From contig JAJYVN010000163.1 of the NCBI GenBank assembly GCA_021791995.1, positions 1 to 6,778 of the forward strand: a stretch of 6,778 bases of DNA. The letters run 5' to 3'. The stretch comes from Bacillota bacterium (GTDB taxonomy: Bacteria; Bacillota; Sulfobacillia; RBS10-35; JAJYVN01). The stretch's first letter is position 1, and each line of letters starts with the position of its first letter. Below are positions 3,848-6,778 of this stretch, in pieces. Position numbers and translations under genes: made by a program. Below the pieces are notes generated by a model. That model saw only the letters and a list, made by a program, of their open reading frames with translations. It did no database searches and was not told the DNA's origin.

Positions 3848-6778
3848 TTATACCTGAACGCCGGACGTCCGTGTAGACGCGTCACGATCTTCTTTTTGCG
3901 CCTTGCCAATCACGTGGGCTAACCAATCGGCAACCGGACCTCGCACGAGGTCATCCCACCGATACTGATTTCGATTGCTCCGTAGACACGAATAGCAACT
4001 GCCGTTGCGATCACATTTTGGATTTGGGCATTGATCCAGCCGCCTCTCGGTCGCCTCAAGCACCTTGCGAAGATTGTCATAGATGGCACCTGTGTACCCC
4101 GCTCCTCCTGGAATGCGATCATAAATGACAACTTGCGCCAGCCGATCGGCACCATACGGCCGACTGGTGACACCAATGTCCGTTGGCTCAATGCTCAAGC
4201 ACTCGCATGCACCGACATGGAGAGCCGTGCAAAGGCTGAACCAGAAACGCTGATCCGTAATGTTGGGTGGGGCAACGGCAAGCTTGTCCGAAAACCGCAG
4301 ATCCAAAGTATGCGTAGAGAATTCATGGGCCAAGTCCAGACGGCGCGTTGCACCGCTACACCGAACGCCCCACGGTGCGACGTGCACTTTCGCCTTCTTC
4401 GGAACCAGAGCACCGCATGATTCGCAGAGCTGAAAACCGTTTCCGCGTGGTCCAGGGTTGGCGACAAACATCTGGCCGGTTTCGGTTCGACCACAAACGA
4501 CCTCCGGAATCTCCGGGTGTGGAGCAAAGTCGGATTCTTCCGCACCACGAATCTGACGGACCTCTGCATTGGGGGGTGGAAGCTCCCGCGCAACGTTCGG
4601 CCGTCCGATGGCATCACTCACAAGCGTCGAAAAACCGCGCGGTACAATGAACCGGCGGCTACGCCCAGCGTTTATCTCCCCGCAGGAGCAGGGCGCGACC
4701 AAATCATCCGCCCCAACAGGTCCGAGGACAATGTGACCGCAGCGACGACAGATCCGATACTCCCGCACCTCACCAAGTCCAGCCAGGCCAAGCTGCACGG
4801 CCCTTGACCGCAACACCTTGCCATCGGCAATGACTTCCGATCCTGGTGCGTATTCTGAAATGCCATATTCGCGATCTCGTTCAAGGCGCACACCGGTTGC
4901 TTGCTTTTGGCGAACCTGCAGTCGCACCACGTCCTGGGGAAACGCGTACCCGGGTAGCCAGTGAGCCTCCGCCAGATGGTCTAACAATGGTGTGTTTCTA
5001 CACTCATGGATAAGCTTGTCGATTTGTACAATTGCTTGATTGAGTTCACTGCGCTCACTAGGTGGCAGATCCCTGTGATTCATACGTTGGAGGACATCGT
5101 CCTTTTCACGCTCGTACAGCCCAATCCTCTCTTTCAGAAACTCCATCTGCACCTTTCCAAGCTCGCGGCAGGCCGCAATCACCGCATCGTGACCATGGCT
5201 CGACAAGTCGCATTCGCGTGGCAGAAATTCCGCGACCTCCCGCGCTAACACGCTCGATTCCTTCTGCCACCAGTCGATTGCCTCCTCTGCCAATCCGCCA
5301 GGCTGCAAAAACGTGCCTGCATATAGACATGACTCGTCAGGGCTTACCTGCCTGAAAAACCGTCCGAGGAGGTACGATTGTACGTGTCGCTGCGCAAGGA
5401 CGCGATTCCGCATATCCGGCTTCGGCGGTCGGATGCTCCCCTCGACGAAGGCTTCGGGTCGATGATAATGGTACTGGTCATGCGGTGCGGATCGTGCGTA
5501 CGTTACAGCGAACGCAGCGCCCTCTGCGCGTCTTCCGGCGCGGCCCGCTCGTTGCACGTACTGGCTTGCTGTCGGTGGAACGTTCCGCAACAAAACCACT
5601 TTCAGCTGGCCGACGTCGATCCCAAGCTCGAAGGTAGTACTGCTGCTCAAAACGTTAACCTTGCCTTCACGGAATTGGTCCTGATATTTTCGGCCTTGTT
5701 CCGGGGTGATCTGCGCCGTGTGTTCCCTCACAACAAGGGCCACAGGGTCACGGAGATACCGGGATGACCGAAGTGGTTCAACGTCTTCCGACCTCAGAGG
5801 ACGCAGCTCCCCCGTGCCGCACAACAGGCATCGCCCGCGATATGGATGGACCGTGGTGCTTCCACAGACCGGACACCGCCAGAACGGTCGCCGCTTGGTC
5901 AGTACAATCCGTTGGTACCGTAACTGGTAGTGGGGATCTGGGCCGCTGTTGGCGCATAACACCATCTTCCGTGCCACTTCCCAAAAGTGGTCGAGGAGGT
6001 TCTTCAAGAGGTCCTGATCCCTGTGGCGGTCCACGCCGAGCATGCGTTCCAGGACGTTCAGCAAACCGCTTTGCGTGATTGCCGATTGTGGACGAGATGT
6101 TGTGGAGCGATATGGATTCCATCGTTTCACTCGATACGCACCACGAGAATCTGACTCCTCCAGCGCTACATAGACGGCTTGTGGCGCACTGTCGCCGAAT
6201 AGTTCCGCCAGGGAGACTCCCTCCGGGAGGGTAACTGCGTACCACCGCAGAAGGTGGCCCAGAAGAATCTGTACGCCGTCATAGCCGTCAGCGCCCGCTG
6301 CCGCCACCAGCTCAGGACAAGCGGTGAGAAATGCCTGCAGTTCTTCCGCCGATACGGATACCTCCGGTGCTGCCAACCCTGCATTCAGCATCCGCCGCTG
6401 TCGCCATGGGGAACCGCACGCCTCCTCAAGCAGCGTCACCGCGGCGGTGCCCCTCAGCCGGTTTTGAGCCTCTGGACCATACGAACGCAGGTCGTCAACC
6501 TCATACACATCATCTTTCGTCTTCTCGTCAAAGAGGCGAACCGTTTGAACCGGTCGCTTCAGCCCTTCATCCGTGTATCGCCGTACGAGACGCTCGAAGT
6601 CTACCGACCCATCTTCTGGAAGCGGCGAGAACAGGCCCTTGCTGGACGTCTCACTGCCGACCAAACTCTGAAATGCGGCATAGAGATCCGAGCGGATAGC
6701 GGATTCTGCGCTCACCCGAGTGAGGTAGGGCACAAAGAACGCGGCACGTTGACGACTATCGGAGAAGGTGAGGAGGCG
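3848..6778 (-). CDS. YprA/DrmA/DruE-like SF2 helicase with C-terminal DUF1998 domain (5'-partial)
   Basis: This is a large superfamily 2 helicase that probably translocates on or unwinds DNA using ATP. The reading frame stays open to the window edge, so 976 residues are seen and the first ATPase lobe (Walker A, DEAH box) is missing. Residues are numbered from the edge. Residues 2-15 (LLTFSDSRQRAAFF) are a hallmark of this family and show that the GTG at 6733 is internal, not the start. About 360 residues then separate this from motif V (SSSTTFELGID, 378-388), and they include a zinc ribbon (C302, C305, C317, C320). Motif VI is intact (QRAGRAGR, 409-416). Further cysteine pairs follow at 677/680, 697/699 and 785/788. 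The DUF1998 region, about 825-940, has PGGAG at 890-894 and Cys917, 922, 928 and 931. Relatives include MrfA (DNA repair), DrmA/DrmB of DISARM and DruE of Druantia. A fused helicase and DUF1998 is more like MrfA or DruE than DISARM, where they are separate proteins. It is the first visible gene of the operon. The family call is firm; the defence role is inferred from context. Confidence 0.93.
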   Translation of the reverse strand, partial: RLLTFSDSRQRAAFFVPYLTRVSAESAIRSDLYAAFQSLVGSETSSKGLFSPLPEDGSVDFERLVRRYTDEGLKRPVQTVRLFDEKTKDDVYEVDDLRSYGPEAQNRLRGTAAVTLLEEACGSPWRQRRMLNAGLAAPEVSVSAEELQAFLTACPELVAAAGADGYDGVQILLGHLLRWYAVTLPEGVSLAELFGDSAPQAVYVALEESDSRGAYRVKRWNPYRSTTSRPQSAITQSGLLNVLERMLGVDRHRDQDLLKNLLDHFWEVARKMVLCANSGPDPHYQLRYQRIVLTKRRPFWRCPVCGSTTVHPYRGRCLLCGTGELRPLRSEDVEPLRSSRYLRDPVALVVREHTAQITPEQGRKYQDQFREGKVNVLSSSTTFELGIDVGQLKVVLLRNVPPTASQYVQRAGRAGRRAEGAAFAVTYARSAPHDQYHYHRPEAFVEGSIRPPKPDMRNRVLAQRHVQSYLLGRFFRQVSPDESCLYAGTFLQPGGLAEEAIDWWQKESSVLAREVAEFLPRECDLSSHGHDAVIAACRELGKVQMEFLKERIGLYEREKDDVLQRMNHRDLPPSERSELNQAIVQIDKLIHECRNTPLLDHLAEAHWLPGYAFPQDVVRLQVRQKQATGVRLERDREYGISEYAPGSEVIADGKVLRSRAVQLGLAGLGEVREYRICRRCGHIVLGPVGADDLVAPCSCGEINAGRSRRFIVPRGFSTLVSDAIGRPNVARELPPPNAEVRQIRGAEESDFAPHPEIPEVVCGRTETGQMFVANPGPRGNGFQLCESCGALVPKKAKVHVAPWGVRCSGATRRLDLAHEFSTHTLDLRFSDKLAVAPPNITDQRFWFSLCTALHVGACECLSIEPTDIGVTSRPYGADRLAQVVIYDRIPGGAGYTGAIYDNLRKVLEATERRLDQCPNPKCDRNGSCYSCLRSNRNQYRWDDLVRGPVADWLAHVIGKAQKEDRDASTRTSGVQV
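5819..5875 (-). other. Zinc-ribbon inside the helicase insertion
   Basis: Within the helicase gene, CPVC followed eleven residues later by CLLCG gives four cysteines in a CxxC-x11-CxxC arrangement (residues 302-320 of the visible protein). A zinc knuckle embedded in the second RecA lobe, between the SDSRQ motif and motif V, fits the large insertions seen in DrmA/DruE-type helicases. Metal binding is inferred from cysteine spacing only. Confidence 0.7.

Noticed and set aside
6731..6733. GTG as the start of the helicase gene
   Set aside because: The frame continues upstream into LLTFSDSRQRAAFF, a conserved helicase motif, so the gene runs past the window edge.
3848..6778. Calling the locus DISARM or Druantia outright
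   Set aside because: The fused DUF1998 argues against DISARM. No methyltransferase, PLD or DruA-D/H-type gene is visible, and the N-terminal half of the helicase is missing.

Overview
The window is bacterial DNA, moderately GC-rich by eye, with Shine-Dalgarno-led genes and a compact co-directional layout. Nothing in it fixes the taxon.

Minus strand, 6778 down to 845 and possibly to 475, is one operon-like run. First comes the C-terminal two thirds of a very large superfamily 2 helicase of the YprA/MrfA type with a fused DUF1998 (MrfA-like Zn-binding) domain. Its N-terminal ATPase lobe lies off the right edge. Next, after a short gap, comes an unrecognised protein of about 490 residues: a helical N-terminal domain, a long Pro/Ser/Thr/Gly/Ala-rich linker, a coiled coil and a small helical end. 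Third is a reduced Hsp70 (DnaK-like) ATPase of 479 residues, whose ATG overlaps the previous stop as ATGA. A possible fourth gene of 117 codons starts 17 bases after the Hsp70 stop, behind a perfect AGGAGG, and is uncertain.

Plus strand, positions 1-69 probably hold the last 22 codons of an unrelated convergent gene. Positions 70-474 hold no gene I can support. Their only notable structure is a perfect 18-bp tandem duplication at 370-405.

Helicases of the YprA family with DUF1998 modules are core parts of several anti-phage systems (DrmA/DrmB of DISARM, DruE of Druantia, helicases of Dpd). Pairing one with a dedicated Hsp70-type ATPase and a coiled-coil partner, possibly a GrpE-like exchange factor or adaptor, is the most interesting feature here. 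My inference is a defence-type operon in which an Hsp70-like switch regulates, loads or remodels a DNA-translocating helicase. No methyltransferase, nuclease or PLD-family gene is visible, so assignment to a named system is not possible from this window.
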